Positions 28,352 to 37,104 of a stretch of DNA of 64,000 nucleotides are shown in pieces. Positions within the stretch are counted from its first letter, which is position 1. The number at the start of each line of letters is the position of its first letter. The notes under the pieces were generated by a model. That model had not been told where the DNA came from. It saw only the letters and a list, made by a program, of their open reading frames with translations, and ran no database searches. The translations under genes and the position numbers were made by a program. Source of the stretch: Anaeromusa acidaminophila DSM 3853 (GTDB lineage Bacteria; Bacillota; Negativicutes; Anaeromusales; Anaeromusaceae); assembly GCF_000374545.1 (NCBI RefSeq), contig NZ_KB894588.1:1-64000 (forward strand). Reading direction: 5' to 3'.

Positions 28352-29542
28352 TCAAGCCTTTTCCAACAGCGTCCAGGCGCTGCGCGCCAATACGGCCGCT
28401 CCGATCGGCAAGGCCGCCTCATCAATATCAAACCGCGGATGATGATGCGGAAAAGAAATGCCCTTTCCCTCATTGCCAGCGCCGACGAGTAAGAACGTCC
28501 CCGGAACCTTAGCCAAATAGCAAGAAAAATCTTCCCCTACCATGACCGGAGGAAAATCCCGCTTTACATTTTCGGCTCCCGCCACCGCCGCCGCTTCTTG
28601 AGCAACAATGGCCGTCACAGCCGGCTCATTAACAACAGGATCATGCCCATAAATGCGCTTTAACACATACGCAACGCCTTCAGCTTCGCAAATCCCTCGG
28701 CACACTTGTTCCAAGCGCTGAAACAAAGTCTCCCGTACGGACTGAGAAAAGCTGCGAATGGTTCCTTTCAAAACAGCCTTCCCTGGAATAACATTAAAAG
28801 CGTCCCCCGCCTGAAGCATGCCCAGCGCCAATACTGCCGGTTCCAGCGGATCAATCACCGCGCTAACAGAGCCGCGCAACGCCACAGCAATTTGCGCCCC
28901 TGCCGCAAGAGCGTCTACTGTCTGAAACGGCATGGAAGCATGACCGCCTTTTCCTTGCACGATAATTTCAAAAGCATCCGGACTAGCCATTACCGGCCCT
29001 TGCACAGCGGCAATCATTCCCGCCGGCAATGGCTGCCATAAATGCAATCCCACAATAGCGCTTACGCCTTCCAGCGCCCCTTCGTCAATCAGCGCCTGCG
29101 CGCCGCTAGGAAAATTTTCTTCACAAGGCTGAAACAACAACCGCACGGTTCCCGAAAGCTGTTCTCGCTGCTGCACCAAGGCTGCAGCAGCGCCCAATAA
29201 GCCAGCCATATGCCCATCATGGCCGCAGGCATGACAAATACCAGACATGCACGAGCGGTAGCTTTCCGGTCCCTGGTCTTCTACCGACAGTGCATCCATA
29301 TCCGCCCGCAAAGCCACTATTTTCGACGCAGCACGCCCGCCGACAATATCAGCGACAATACCTGTACCAGCAACTTTGCGCGGTGACAAACCCATTTTGC
29401 CAAGTATATCGAGCATTTTTTTCTGCGTGGCCTTTTCCTGCCCGCTTAGCTCCGGATGTTTTCTAAAGTGCCGACGCCAAGCAATAATCTGATCTGTGTT
29501 AGCCTCAATCGACAACTGCAAATTAAGAAGTGAATTGCTCAT
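28352..29542 (-). CDS. M20D-family amidohydrolase
   Basis: Zinc/manganese metallohydrolase of the aminoacylase/hippurate-hydrolase/IAA-amino-acid hydrolase group, cutting N-acyl amino acids or related amides. The 396-residue protein has RRHFRKHPELSG near 23, CHACGHDGHMA near 102 (metal ligands), CEENFPSGAQ near 139 (metal/catalytic Glu pair), GGHASMP in the dimerisation lid, and GEDFSCY plus HHHPRFDID at the C-terminus. The substrate cannot be read from the sequence. ATG at 29542 overlaps the VOC-protein stop (TGATG), so the two genes are coupled. Confidence 0.92.
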   Translation of the reverse strand: MSNSLLNLQLSIEANTDQIIAWRRHFRKHPELSGQEKATQKKMLDILGKMGLSPRKVAGTGIVADIVGGRAASKIVALRADMDALSVEDQGPESYRSCMSGICHACGHDGHMAGLLGAAAALVQQREQLSGTVRLLFQPCEENFPSGAQALIDEGALEGVSAIVGLHLWQPLPAGMIAAVQGPVMASPDAFEIIVQGKGGHASMPFQTVDALAAGAQIAVALRGSVSAVIDPLEPAVLALGMLQAGDAFNVIPGKAVLKGTIRSFSQSVRETLFQRLEQVCRGICEAEGVAYVLKRIYGHDPVVNEPAVTAIVAQEAAAVAGAENVKRDFPPVMVGEDFSCYLAKVPGTFLLVGAGNEGKGISFPHHHPRFDIDEAALPIGAAVLARSAWTLLEKA

Positions 29543-29964
29543 CAACGAGCCTGCCGAAAGGAATCATAGATTTTTTGATACTCCGGAGTCGCCGGGATCG
29601 CTTCATAAATATAAAGATGAATTCCATTAGGATCATCCACAACAAAGCTGCGCTCTCCCCAAGGCTTATCCTGGAGCGATTGCACAAGCGACAACCCCGC
29701 GTCTTTTAAACGCTGGTACTCGGCCTGCACATCGGGCACTTCAAAAGAAAGAATGGTGCCGGTACCGCAAAAAAATTCCCCTTCATCTCGGCGCGGCAAG
29801 GTAAAGCTCAAACCGCTGGTCGGCATGCCCGGAACCATCATTTCCAAATACCAATCACTCTCATACACTAATTCAAAATCAAAATAATTCATATAAAATT
29901 CTTTAGATTCCTGCAGTTTATCAGTACAAAACGTTGCATCCACCCGCGTAATTTTCATCATATC
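29542..29964 (-). CDS. VOC-superfamily (glyoxalase/bleomycin-resistance fold) protein
   Basis: A 140-residue protein of two beta-alpha-beta3 units: ITRVDATFCTDKLQESKEFYMNYFDFELVYE in the first half (short pieces) and RSFVVDDPNGIHLYIYEAIP in the second. The DPNG turn and the terminal YIYE are typical of VOC proteins. Reaction unknown. ATG at 29964 after AGGGGG; an earlier ATG at 30033 gives a 23-residue extension with no ribosome site. Coupled to the M20 amidohydrolase, perhaps a shared catabolic function. Confidence 0.85.
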   Translation of the reverse strand, partial: DMMKITRVDATFCTDKLQESKEFYMNYFDFELVYESDWYLEMMVPGMPTSGLSFTLPRRDEGEFFCGTGTILSFEVPDVQAEYQRLKDAGLSLVQSLQDKPWGERSFVVDDPNGIHLYIYEAIPATPEYQKIYDSFRQAR

Positions 29965-30041
29965 CGTTCGCCCCCTGGAGTATTGTTTCTTATCGTTTAT
30001 GAATTCCCTATGCATCGCCGTTTTCCCTGCCACGACAAAAA

Positions 30042-30065
30042 AAAGCTCCCGTACACGGGAGCTTT
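30042..30065 (-). terminator. Terminator after tRNA-Val
   Basis: AAAGCTCCCGT and ACGGGAGCTTT form a perfect stem eleven bases past the tRNA; TTTTTTT follows on the minus strand. Confidence 0.85.
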
Positions 30066-30075
30066 ACTTGTTAAT

Positions 30076-30152
30076 TGGTGGGGTTAAACGGGCTCGAACC
30101 GCTGACCTCATGCATGTCAAGCATGCGCTCTAACCAACTGAGCTATAACCCC
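30076..30152 (-). tRNA. tRNA-Val (GAC)
   Basis: Full cloverleaf of 77 bases with encoded CCA. Acceptor GGGGTTA/TAACCCC, D-arm GCTC, anticodon stem CATGC/GCATG with loop TTGACAT (anticodon GAC), T-arm with TTCGAGC. Its own promoter and terminator flank it. Confidence 0.97.
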
Positions 30153-30165
30153 AAGGACAGTGGTA

Positions 30166-30195
30166 ATTATAATACGTTCAGCCCTTAAAAGTCAA
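30166..30195 (-). promoter_or_regulatory. Promoter of tRNA-Val
   Basis: TTGACT (30190-30195), 18-base spacer, TATAAT (30166-30171). The -35 element overlaps the stop of the upstream YibE/F gene. Confidence 0.8.
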
Positions 30196-31331
30196 GGCTT
30201 TTTTGCTGATAATTCACATACCGCCACAGATGAAGGTTCCGCCAACAGTACTCCTGCCAACAAAGCCGTACAGGGCGCCACCAGAACTACTCCGATACTG
30301 CCGGTTAAGGTGTGCAGTATTTCTGCTGCCACATACGTCAAATTCAGAACATTGACTACTGGCGTCCCTTGGGCAATAAAAACCATCATCAGCGCCATAA
30401 AGGAACCGCTGTAAGCTAAAAGAAGCGTAGTCGTCATCGTGCCCACTACCGCCCGCCCAATATGCATTCCGGAAGCAATAGCCTCGCTTCTCGCTAGGTC
30501 TGGCCTCTTACATTTCAGCTCGCCGACAGCCACCGCAATATCAACAGCTACATCCATCATCGCCCCGGAAGACGCCAGCATAATTCCAGCAAAAAACATT
30601 CTCGTCAGGTCTAGCTGAGCATACCCCATATGCAACAAAGTCTCCGCATATGGCAAAACCGCACCGTGAACCCGAAATAGCTGTCCGAATAAAAACGCCA
30701 GCAATACAGCCCCTAAAGCGCCTCCTATAGTACCGCAAAAAGCCGCTAATGCAATGCGGTTAAAGCCGATAACCAACAGCGTAACCGTACCGACAATAGC
30801 CGCTACAACTAAGACGGACACAAGCACTGGATCCCACCCAAGTAAAACCAGCGGCCACAACACCTTCCACAAAACCAAAACGGTAAATACAAAAGAAAGA
30901 AGCGCTTTCAGTCCCGTCCAGCGGGCATACCAGCACAAAAGCGTTGCAAAGAGAAAAAAGAGCAACCCCTCTGCGTACAAGCGATAATGATCCACTACAT
31001 TGGCGGCCTGAATCTCGCCTGCCGTCCCCTTGATAGTCACCAGCGCCATATCGCCAGAGGCGAACATCTTATCCATCTCCAGTTTCCCTAAAAGCGTATT
31101 GCTGCAAACAATGGTCTTTCCTTCATACGGACCGTCCATAATCTGCAGCACAACCTCCTGTACGCCGGTGCGAACTACCCCTCGGGCGTAAACATGTTCA
31201 TTATCAACTGAAAGCACCCTGCCTTGGGCCCGCACATAGCCGTCTTCCTCCGGTTCAAACTGGCTTGGCAGCCAGTATAAACCGAAGGACAATAATAAAA
31301 TGACAATGACAACGATTCGATCTCGTTTCAT
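30192..31331 (-). CDS. YibE/F-like membrane protein
   Basis: A 379-residue integral membrane protein. One N-terminal helix is followed by an extracytoplasmic beta-rich segment (~35-115: GRVLSVDNEHVYARG, GPYEGKTIVCSNTLLG), then about seven helices with the conserved GAMMDVAVDIAVAVGEL and SGMHIGRAVVGTMTTTLLLAYSG blocks of the YibE/F family. Function unknown. ATG at 31331 shares one base with the phosphatase stop (TAATG), so the two are translationally coupled. Confidence 0.88.
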   Translation of the reverse strand: MKRDRIVVIVILLLSFGLYWLPSQFEPEEDGYVRAQGRVLSVDNEHVYARGVVRTGVQEVVLQIMDGPYEGKTIVCSNTLLGKLEMDKMFASGDMALVTIKGTAGEIQAANVVDHYRLYAEGLLFFLFATLLCWYARWTGLKALLSFVFTVLVLWKVLWPLVLLGWDPVLVSVLVVAAIVGTVTLLVIGFNRIALAAFCGTIGGALGAVLLAFLFGQLFRVHGAVLPYAETLLHMGYAQLDLTRMFFAGIMLASSGAMMDVAVDIAVAVGELKCKRPDLARSEAIASGMHIGRAVVGTMTTTLLLAYSGSFMALMMVFIAQGTPVVNVLNLTYVAAEILHTLTGSIGVVLVAPCTALLAGVLLAEPSSVAVCELSAKKP

Positions 31332-32809
31332 TATTTGGCAACACCCATGATATTCATTATTTTCTTGGCCACATCCGTATTATCATAATATCCCTCAAAC
31401 ACACCGCTGCCGGTTCCTTGGGCATACACAGGCACGGCCACGCCGGTATGAGCGTAGGTGGTCCAGCCAATTCCTGCACGCTGGTTCAACAGGTGCGTCA
31501 CCGTTACAGAAAAGGGTTCATAGGGTCCGTATGCCAAGGTAGTTTCTTCGTCAGTTGGACGTTTTTTCGGATCGATCATGCTGGCGGCCAACGCTTGATT
31601 CAAGCGACTTTTCTCGTAGGCAGTCAATTCGTTCATACCAAATTGATTAGCCAAAGCAGGCAGCCAGTCATCCAAATTGGCATTAGAAGCGCCCACTTGA
31701 TCGCGGTAGGTTTTGATCTGCTTGTCAAATTCTTCATAAGACAAGGTCTGTCCACCCAATTTACTAAAAAACGTCTTGTACCCAGTCCCGGCAAAGCCAA
31801 TGGTCATGCCGCCAGTCTCATGGTCGCCAGTAACGACAATCAAAGTTTCATCCGGATGTTTGGCATAAAACTTCAGCGCTTCTGCGATAGCTTCTTCAAA
31901 AGCCACGACATCTTTTACCGTTGTTGCTGCATCATTCGCATGACAGGCCCAGTCGACTTTGCCGCCTTCCACCATCATGAAGAAACCGTTTGGATTATCA
32001 AGCATTTCAATCCCTTTGCGAGTAAAGTCTGCCAAAGACACTTTTTCTCCTCGATCAATTTCATACGACATAGCTTCTTCCGCCGCCAGATCCGGAGCTA
32101 TAGCGATCGTTTTCCCAGCACCCTTGCCGAGTTTTTGAATTTCTTCCGTTGAAACAGCTACTTGATAGCCTTTCTGTTTAGCAAGCTCCAATAAGTTAGG
32201 CTGATCTTTTTTCTTACCCGTAGGCGCCAACAGACCGCCGCCGGCAAAATAATCAAAATTGCTGTTGATTAGTTCCTGACCAATTTCATAATAGTTTTTG
32301 CGAGTCGGCTGATGCGCGTAAAAAGCGCCTGGAGTCGCATGATCCAAAGATACGCTGGAGACAATGCCTACTTTCATGCCTTTTTCCTTGGCCATTTCCG
32401 CCATGGTTTTAAACTTAACGCTCTTTGTAGGATCCATGCCCAAAATGTCATTATTGGTTTTGTTGCCAGTCGCCAAAGCGGTTCCTGCGGCAGCTGACTC
32501 CGTAATGAATGTATCTGCCGACTGTGTTCTCTGCACGCCCTGATGAGAAAAGGCGGTAAAATTCATAGGCTGCCTGCCCATAGGTCCGTTGCCATTCTGA
32601 GTCCCTTTAAAAATCTCTGTGGAATTAATCTGACTTAACGCCATACCGTCTCCAATAAAGTAAAATACGTATTTCGCTTTTTTCCCGTAGTAAGCCTGAT
32701 CGTTAGCCGCATCAGCCACTGCATTTGTCTGAGGCATAGCCAGAGCCGCCAAAATCGCCACCATCACCGCTAGCGCAGCACAGGGCATGAGCCATTTTTT
32801 CTTGTTCAC
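31331..32809 (-). CDS. phoA: Alkaline phosphatase
   Basis: Exported metallo-phosphomonoesterase. The 492-residue protein has a signal peptide (~1-30, basic KKK then hydrophobic core), the first metal Asp in FIGDGMALSQ near 52, the phosphoserine S105 in TESAAAGTALATG, MMVEGGKVDWACHAND near 280, GDHETGGM near 331, and the late His in YAHTGVAVPV near 454. The residue before the nucleophile is Glu, where E. coli PhoA has Asp. ATG at 32809 with GGAGGAG upstream. A possible phosphate box lies upstream. Confidence 0.95.
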   Translation of the reverse strand: MNKKKWLMPCAALAVMVAILAALAMPQTNAVADAANDQAYYGKKAKYVFYFIGDGMALSQINSTEIFKGTQNGNGPMGRQPMNFTAFSHQGVQRTQSADTFITESAAAGTALATGNKTNNDILGMDPTKSVKFKTMAEMAKEKGMKVGIVSSVSLDHATPGAFYAHQPTRKNYYEIGQELINSNFDYFAGGGLLAPTGKKKDQPNLLELAKQKGYQVAVSTEEIQKLGKGAGKTIAIAPDLAAEEAMSYEIDRGEKVSLADFTRKGIEMLDNPNGFFMMVEGGKVDWACHANDAATTVKDVVAFEEAIAEALKFYAKHPDETLIVVTGDHETGGMTIGFAGTGYKTFFSKLGGQTLSYEEFDKQIKTYRDQVGASNANLDDWLPALANQFGMNELTAYEKSRLNQALAASMIDPKKRPTDEETTLAYGPYEPFSVTVTHLLNQRAGIGWTTYAHTGVAVPVYAQGTGSGVFEGYYDNTDVAKKIMNIMGVAK

Positions 32810-32861
32810 ACAATCTCCTCCTACTATGTATTTTTCTACCTCTTCCAGTATAAAAATTCTA

Positions 32862-32889
32862 TGTAAAGTTCACGCTATGGAATTGTTAA
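32862..32889 (-). promoter_or_regulatory. Possible phosphate-response (PhoP-type) boxes before phoA
   Basis: On the minus strand TTAACA and TTTACA stand 22 bases apart, i.e. at twice the 11-base period of Bacillus-type PhoP repeats. The intermediate repeat is poor. A TATACT -10 follows. Weak evidence on its own, though the gene is a phosphatase. Confidence 0.35.
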
Positions 32890-32903
32890 AATTCAGTAAA
32901 TAA

Positions 32904-32931
32904 AAAAGCCTCCGTCAAAACGGAAGCTTTT
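32904..32931 (-). terminator. Terminator after acyl-CoA dehydrogenase
   Basis: AAAAGCTTCCGT/ACGGAGGCTTTT stem with a TTTG loop; TTTTTTA on the minus strand, 15 bases past the stop. Confidence 0.8.
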
Positions 32932-32945
32932 CTGCAGCCTATTCT

Positions 32946-34079
32946 TCAATACAACACAGCATTGGCAATTACCAAACGCTGAATTTGGTTCGTTCCCTCA
33001 TAAATCTGCATAATCTTAGCATCACGCATATATTTTTCCGCCGGATACTCTTTCGAATAGCCATAGCCTCCCATTACCTGTACGGCATCTACGGTCACTT
33101 TCATAGCTACATCAGAAGCAAAGCATTTGGCCATCGCCGCTTCCTTGGAATAGGACATTCCTTGATCTTTTAGCCAGCAAGCCTTATGCACTAATAACCG
33201 AGCCGCCTCGATTTGCATAGCCATATCGGCCACCATCGCCTGCACCAATTGGAAAGACGCCACAGGCTTACTAAACTGCTGTCGTTCCTTTGCATATTTC
33301 ACTGCACAATCTAAAGCCGCCTGAGATATCCCCACAGATACGGCTCCTACCAAAGGTCGGGCCGCATCCAGCGTTTTCATAGCCAGTTTAAAACCTTCGC
33401 CTTCTCGGCCAATGCGGTGTTCTTCCGGTACTCGCACACCGTCGAGAATCAATTCGCAAGTATCAGAGGCGCAAATCCCCATTTTTTCTTCTTTTTTTCC
33501 TACAGAGAAACCAGGAGTTCCTTTAGTCAAAAGGAACGCTGTCAACCCGCGAATGCCCGCCGCTTTACGCGTATTGGCAAAAACAACAAATATTTCCGCA
33601 CTGGAAGCATTGGTAATAAAGCATTTATTGCCAGTTAAAATATATTCATTGCCATCCTTTACAGCAGACGTAACAACGCCTCCAGCATCTGAACCTGCAT
33701 TCGGCTCTGTCAGCGCAAACGCGGCCAATTTTCCTTCATTTAATTTGTCAAAAAAGAACTTCTTTTGCTCTTCCGTCCCTAACAACAATATTGGATACGC
33801 CGCCAACGCATTGGCGGCAATACTGGTAGCCACCCCGGCACAGCCTTTTCCTATTTCCTCGTACAGCAGCGCTACGGTCAGCGCATCAAGTCCAGGACCG
33901 CCATATTCTTCAGGAACAATCAAGTTCAACAGGCCCATTTCATGAAACTTTTCCTGCAAGCCCGGCCTCAGTCCGCCTGCAGCGTCCATCTCTCCCGCAT
34001 ATGGCGCAACTTCTTTTGCAATGAATTCTTGGGTCATGTTTTTCAAGTCCACTTGATCTTGGGTCCATTGAAAATCCAT
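32946..34079 (-). CDS. Acyl-CoA dehydrogenase
   Basis: FAD enzyme oxidising short-chain acyl-CoA to enoyl-CoA. The 377-residue protein is normal length: FTLTEPNAGSDAGG-like block (FALTEPNAGSDAGG near 117), ITNASSAEIFVVFA, RQQFSKPVASFQ near 264, QVMGGYGYSKEYPAEKYMRDAKI near 335 (parts), and QIYEGTNQIQRL with the catalytic Glu near 363. It resembles butyryl-CoA dehydrogenases, but no etfAB is nearby. ATG at 34079, GGAGGG upstream. Confidence 0.94.
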   Translation of the reverse strand: MDFQWTQDQVDLKNMTQEFIAKEVAPYAGEMDAAGGLRPGLQEKFHEMGLLNLIVPEEYGGPGLDALTVALLYEEIGKGCAGVATSIAANALAAYPILLLGTEEQKKFFFDKLNEGKLAAFALTEPNAGSDAGGVVTSAVKDGNEYILTGNKCFITNASSAEIFVVFANTRKAAGIRGLTAFLLTKGTPGFSVGKKEEKMGICASDTCELILDGVRVPEEHRIGREGEGFKLAMKTLDAARPLVGAVSVGISQAALDCAVKYAKERQQFSKPVASFQLVQAMVADMAMQIEAARLLVHKACWLKDQGMSYSKEAAMAKCFASDVAMKVTVDAVQVMGGYGYSKEYPAEKYMRDAKIMQIYEGTNQIQRLVIANAVLY

Positions 34080-34183
34080 ACATACCCTCCTTGCCTGCCC
34101 GGCACGACGCCTGCCTCACGCTCCCTTGCCATCCCGGCTGCAACACTTAGGAAGCAGCAATTGCCGCAATAGTATCTTTTTTC

Positions 34184-34966
34184 TTACAGTATACATGAAC
34201 TGGATATTTTTGTATACCACGACTCCACCCAGGCCACTACCGCTGCTGCGCTTTCCTGAAAATGCTCGCTGAATTGATGGTCCGCTCCTTTTAAAACAAC
34301 CAGTTCACAAGGACCTTTGGCAGCCTCTGCATAAGCCAGCGCCTGTTCCACTGGCGCCAATTCGTCTTCTGAGCCATGCAAAATCAGCACAGGAAACGCT
34401 GCTCCCAATGCCGCCAACTTTCCCGGCAGATTCACTGTCGCGAAGCCCTTAACGAAATCCGCTTCCAACCGGAGATACCCCCATTCATCCTGCAATTCCA
34501 ATCGATTTCCTTGCTGTAATTGCCTATATGCAGCCAACCCTAAGGCGTTTTGAAAGGTCACCTGCAAATCGCTAGGAGTCGCCCACAAGCAAAGTCCCTT
34601 CACCCTCTTGCCCAATTGACCGGCAGCCAGCAACGACGCGCAACCTCCCATACTGCGCCCCAAAAGAACTACTGACCCCCATCCTTGGCGCTGCATCCAC
34701 CCGGTCACGCAAAGTAGTTCTTCAACTTGCCTGTCCAAAGACTCACAGGGTGTAAAATCAAATCGAAGCACTCCCATACCTTTAGCGCACACCTGTTCCG
34801 CCAGATCCACCGCTCTGCCATTTCCGTCCTTAGAGCCGCGAAAGCCATGACTCATTACCAGCCAATAAGCATCTTGCTCGGCTACGCCTCTGGGATAATG
34901 CACCACCGCCTGAAGTTCACTACGCGGCCCAGGAATATTAAACTCTTCTTTTACTCCATTTTCCAT
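34184..34966 (-). CDS. Alpha/beta hydrolase
   Basis: A 260-residue serine hydrolase. The nucleophile elbow is GRSMGG near 103-108; the acid is likely the Asp in HGSEDELAP near 203 and the base the His in GADHQFSEHF near 232. The SHGFRGSKDGNG segment supplies the oxyanion region. This type (peptidase S9/BD-FAE-like small esterases) cannot be given a substrate. ATG at 34966. Monocistronic by appearance. Confidence 0.88.
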   Translation of the reverse strand: MENGVKEEFNIPGPRSELQAVVHYPRGVAEQDAYWLVMSHGFRGSKDGNGRAVDLAEQVCAKGMGVLRFDFTPCESLDRQVEELLCVTGWMQRQGWGSVVLLGRSMGGCASLLAAGQLGKRVKGLCLWATPSDLQVTFQNALGLAAYRQLQQGNRLELQDEWGYLRLEADFVKGFATVNLPGKLAALGAAFPVLILHGSEDELAPVEQALAYAEAAKGPCELVVLKGADHQFSEHFQESAAAVVAWVESWYTKISSSCIL

Positions 34967-34981
34967 CTATACCACCCCATG

Positions 34982-35006
34982 AAAAAAGGCAGGCTCAAGC
35001 CTGCCT
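34982..35006 (-). terminator. Terminator after the 3D-domain gene
   Basis: AGGCAGGC/GCCTGCCT stem, loop TTGA, then TTTTTT on the minus strand. Confidence 0.88.
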
Positions 35007-35030
35007 GAATCATTTAATATACGTATTTTT

Positions 35031-35633
35031 TTATAAAATGTACACCGTAATGTGTCTGACGCCAAAATTGATAGCTTCTTGATGGCTGTCAAAAGCCAAG
35101 TCAATAACGTGACCCTTAATGGCGCCTCCGGTATCGTCGGCTATAGCAAAGCCGTATCCTGGGATATACAACCTAGTCCCCAAAGGAATTACATTGGGAT
35201 CCACCGCCACTAACCCTTTGTGCAGCAAATTCCCGCGAGCCGTATAGCTGCCGCATCCAGGGTCGAATCGAGAATACGCCGTAGCCTTCATATTTATGGA
35301 TCGCCCAAAACGGCTCGGCTGTTCTTGCGCCCGCTCTAGCGCGCTCAGCGTACCTGCATCGACTACTCCAGTTACTCCTAGACCACTCATGCTTTGAAAA
35401 TCAGCAACCGCCTGCCAAGTTTGCGGACCAAATACGCCATCTACGGACCCGGCGTAAAAGCCTTGACTGGCTAACAGATGCTGTACTCGCATGACATTCT
35501 CCCCGCGCATCCCCTGTTGCACAACCGAGTGTTCTTGGCGCGTCACAGGTGGTACGCTTGTTGCCGCAAATACCGCTGGCAGCGCAAAAAACAAGCCACA
35601 GAATGCGAAAACCATGATTTTCTTTAAACACAT
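35031..35633 (-). CDS. Exported peptidoglycan-binding 3D-domain protein
   Basis: A 200-residue secreted protein: signal peptide (~1-24, cleavage near AFA), PG_binding_1 domain (~35-95: GMRGENVMRVQHLLASQGFY, DGVFGPQTWQAVADFQ), then a 3D domain (~112-200) with TAYSRFDPGCGSYTARG, VIPLGTRLYIPGYGFAIADDTGG, and KGHVIDLAFDS. The three conserved Asp of the 3D fold are present; these proteins resemble MltA-like lytic transglycosylases and Sps/YocH-type wall hydrolases. ATG at 35633. Controlled by a c-di-AMP riboswitch, as for other wall-hydrolase genes. Confidence 0.93.
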   Translation of the reverse strand: MCLKKIMVFAFCGLFFALPAVFAATSVPPVTRQEHSVVQQGMRGENVMRVQHLLASQGFYAGSVDGVFGPQTWQAVADFQSMSGLGVTGVVDAGTLSALERAQEQPSRFGRSINMKATAYSRFDPGCGSYTARGNLLHKGLVAVDPNVIPLGTRLYIPGYGFAIADDTGGAIKGHVIDLAFDSHQEAINFGVRHITVYIL

Positions 35634-35657
35634 CAAATTAAATCACCTCTCTTTAAA

Positions 35658-35778
35658 CTCCTGCCTCCGAGGTTAGCTGTCGGGTTCGGGTTGAAAAAGA
35701 GAGAGAAAATACCCTTCCGCCTAGGCGGATTCACCCCATAAGTTGGTTCCCCCGTACCATAAATGGATTCGGCAGTAT
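35658..35778 (-). promoter_or_regulatory. Cyclic di-AMP riboswitch (ydaO/yuaA class)
   Basis: The leader holds the family landmarks in order: CTGCCGAATCC, GGTACGGGGGAACCAA, TGGGGTGAATCC, an AGGGT segment, AACCCGAACCCGACAGCTAACC, and the closing GGAGGCAG, with CTGCC and GGCAG forming P1. This motif lies before cell-wall and osmotic genes and usually turns them off at high c-di-AMP. The gene begins 25 bases downstream. Confidence 0.94.
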
Positions 35779-35784
35779 ATTTTC

Positions 35785-35814
35785 ATCTTACTCCATTTTT
35801 TACTGCGCCGTCAA
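35785..35814 (-). promoter_or_regulatory. Promoter of the riboswitch-3D transcript
   Basis: TTGACG (35809-35814), 18-base spacer, TAAGAT (35785-35790), directly before the riboswitch. Confidence 0.75.
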
Positions 35815-35853
35815 GGTTTGCTACTAGACACCCTCATTGCGCCCCCCTTCGCT

Positions 35854-37080
35854 TTAGGCAAGTAAGCGTCGCAGCATAGCTGTAAGAACCTGCACTCCAG
35901 CCTCAATATCTTCAGGAGCTGCATATTCATCAGGATGATGACTAACACCATCGCGGGAGCGCACAAAAAGCATCCCTGCCGCTGTAATCTTGGCCATATT
36001 CATGGCGTCATGGCCTGCGCCGCTTACTGCGCGCATCCATTCGACGCCTACTTCGTCCGCCGCTTTTTCCGCCAAAGCAACCAAATCGTCATCCATCGCT
36101 ACCGGTTTGTCAGCTGAGAGCATTTCGATGGTCACTGGCGTTTCATACTCTTCCGCAATCGAAAGTGCAGCATCTTTTATTTCCTGAAGGCTTTCTACAA
36201 TATATTCGTAATCAGTTCCGCGCAGATCCACCCACAATTCAACCTTGCCCGGCACTACGTTCATAGCCCCAGGATAGACTTTGAGATTTCCGACAGTCGC
36301 CACTATATCATCTTCCGCGTGATCATTAGCAATATTTCGAATAGCCAGCACCAGTTCCGACGCACTGACCAACGCATCATAGCGGTCATGCATGGGCGTA
36401 GTCCCTGAATGACCTGCTATGCCGCTCACCGTCATCTTAAAGCGCGTAGGCGCAGCAATGGCTTCCACAATGCCTACAGCAGCACCACGTTCCTCAAGCT
36501 GCTTACTTTGGTCAATATGCAATTCCAAGTAAGCTTGATATGTTCGCTCAGCTATAACACATTGTTTCAAATTTTCAAAAGAAAGCCCTTCTGCGGCTAA
36601 CGCCGCAGGAAAGGTAACCCCCTGACTGTCGACAGCTCGCTCCCAAGCATTTAAATTAGCGCTGCCTGTCATCGCTTTGCTGCCCATTGTGGAATGTGAA
36701 AACCGACTAGACTCTTCCGCGACAAAAACAATCACTTCCACGGTACGCCGCAGCGGCCCTGCCGCCTTCAGGCGCCCTACCGCGGCAAGCGCGCCCACAA
36801 CGCCGACAACGCCGTCATAGTGCCCGCCATGCGGCACTGTGTCCAAATGCGACCCCATAGCCACAGGCGGCAATTGCGGCTCCAATCCTTCTAAACGGCC
36901 AATTACGTTACCGATAGCATCACTGCGCACCGACATTCCTAAAGACTCCATAATAGAAGCGACATAACTTCGCGCTTCCTTATCGGCAACCGTAAAAGCC
37001 AAACGATTAGCCGCCCCCGCTTCATCCGCGCCCATGGAGGCGATAGTGTTAATGGTTTTCACAATCCACTGTTGGTCCAT
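35854..37080 (-). CDS. M20C-family N-carbamoyl/allantoate amidohydrolase
   Basis: Zinc-dependent hydrolase of the allantoate amidohydrolase, N-carbamoyl-L-amino-acid hydrolase and beta-ureidopropionase group. The 408-residue protein has GSHLDTVPHGGHYDG near 76 (first metal ligands), VAEESSRF near 120, GIAGHSGTTPM in the lid, and SGAGHDAMNMA plus GVSHHPDEYA near the end. Substrate uncertain: allantoate, N-carbamoyl amino acid or ureidopropionate. ATG at 37080 after GGAGG. It follows the siroheme-type gene by 24 bases. Confidence 0.92.
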   Translation of the reverse strand: MDQQWIVKTINTIASMGADEAGAANRLAFTVADKEARSYVASIMESLGMSVRSDAIGNVIGRLEGLEPQLPPVAMGSHLDTVPHGGHYDGVVGVVGALAAVGRLKAAGPLRRTVEVIVFVAEESSRFSHSTMGSKAMTGSANLNAWERAVDSQGVTFPAALAAEGLSFENLKQCVIAERTYQAYLELHIDQSKQLEERGAAVGIVEAIAAPTRFKMTVSGIAGHSGTTPMHDRYDALVSASELVLAIRNIANDHAEDDIVATVGNLKVYPGAMNVVPGKVELWVDLRGTDYEYIVESLQEIKDAALSIAEEYETPVTIEMLSADKPVAMDDDLVALAEKAADEVGVEWMRAVSGAGHDAMNMAKITAAGMLFVRSRDGVSHHPDEYAAPEDIEAGVQVLTAMLRRLLA

Positions 37081-37104
37081 TGAAAAGCCTCCTTCTCTCA
37101 AAAA

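Noticed and set aside
31418-32152. 244-residue frame antisense to phoA
   Set aside because: Shadow of phoA with no family features.
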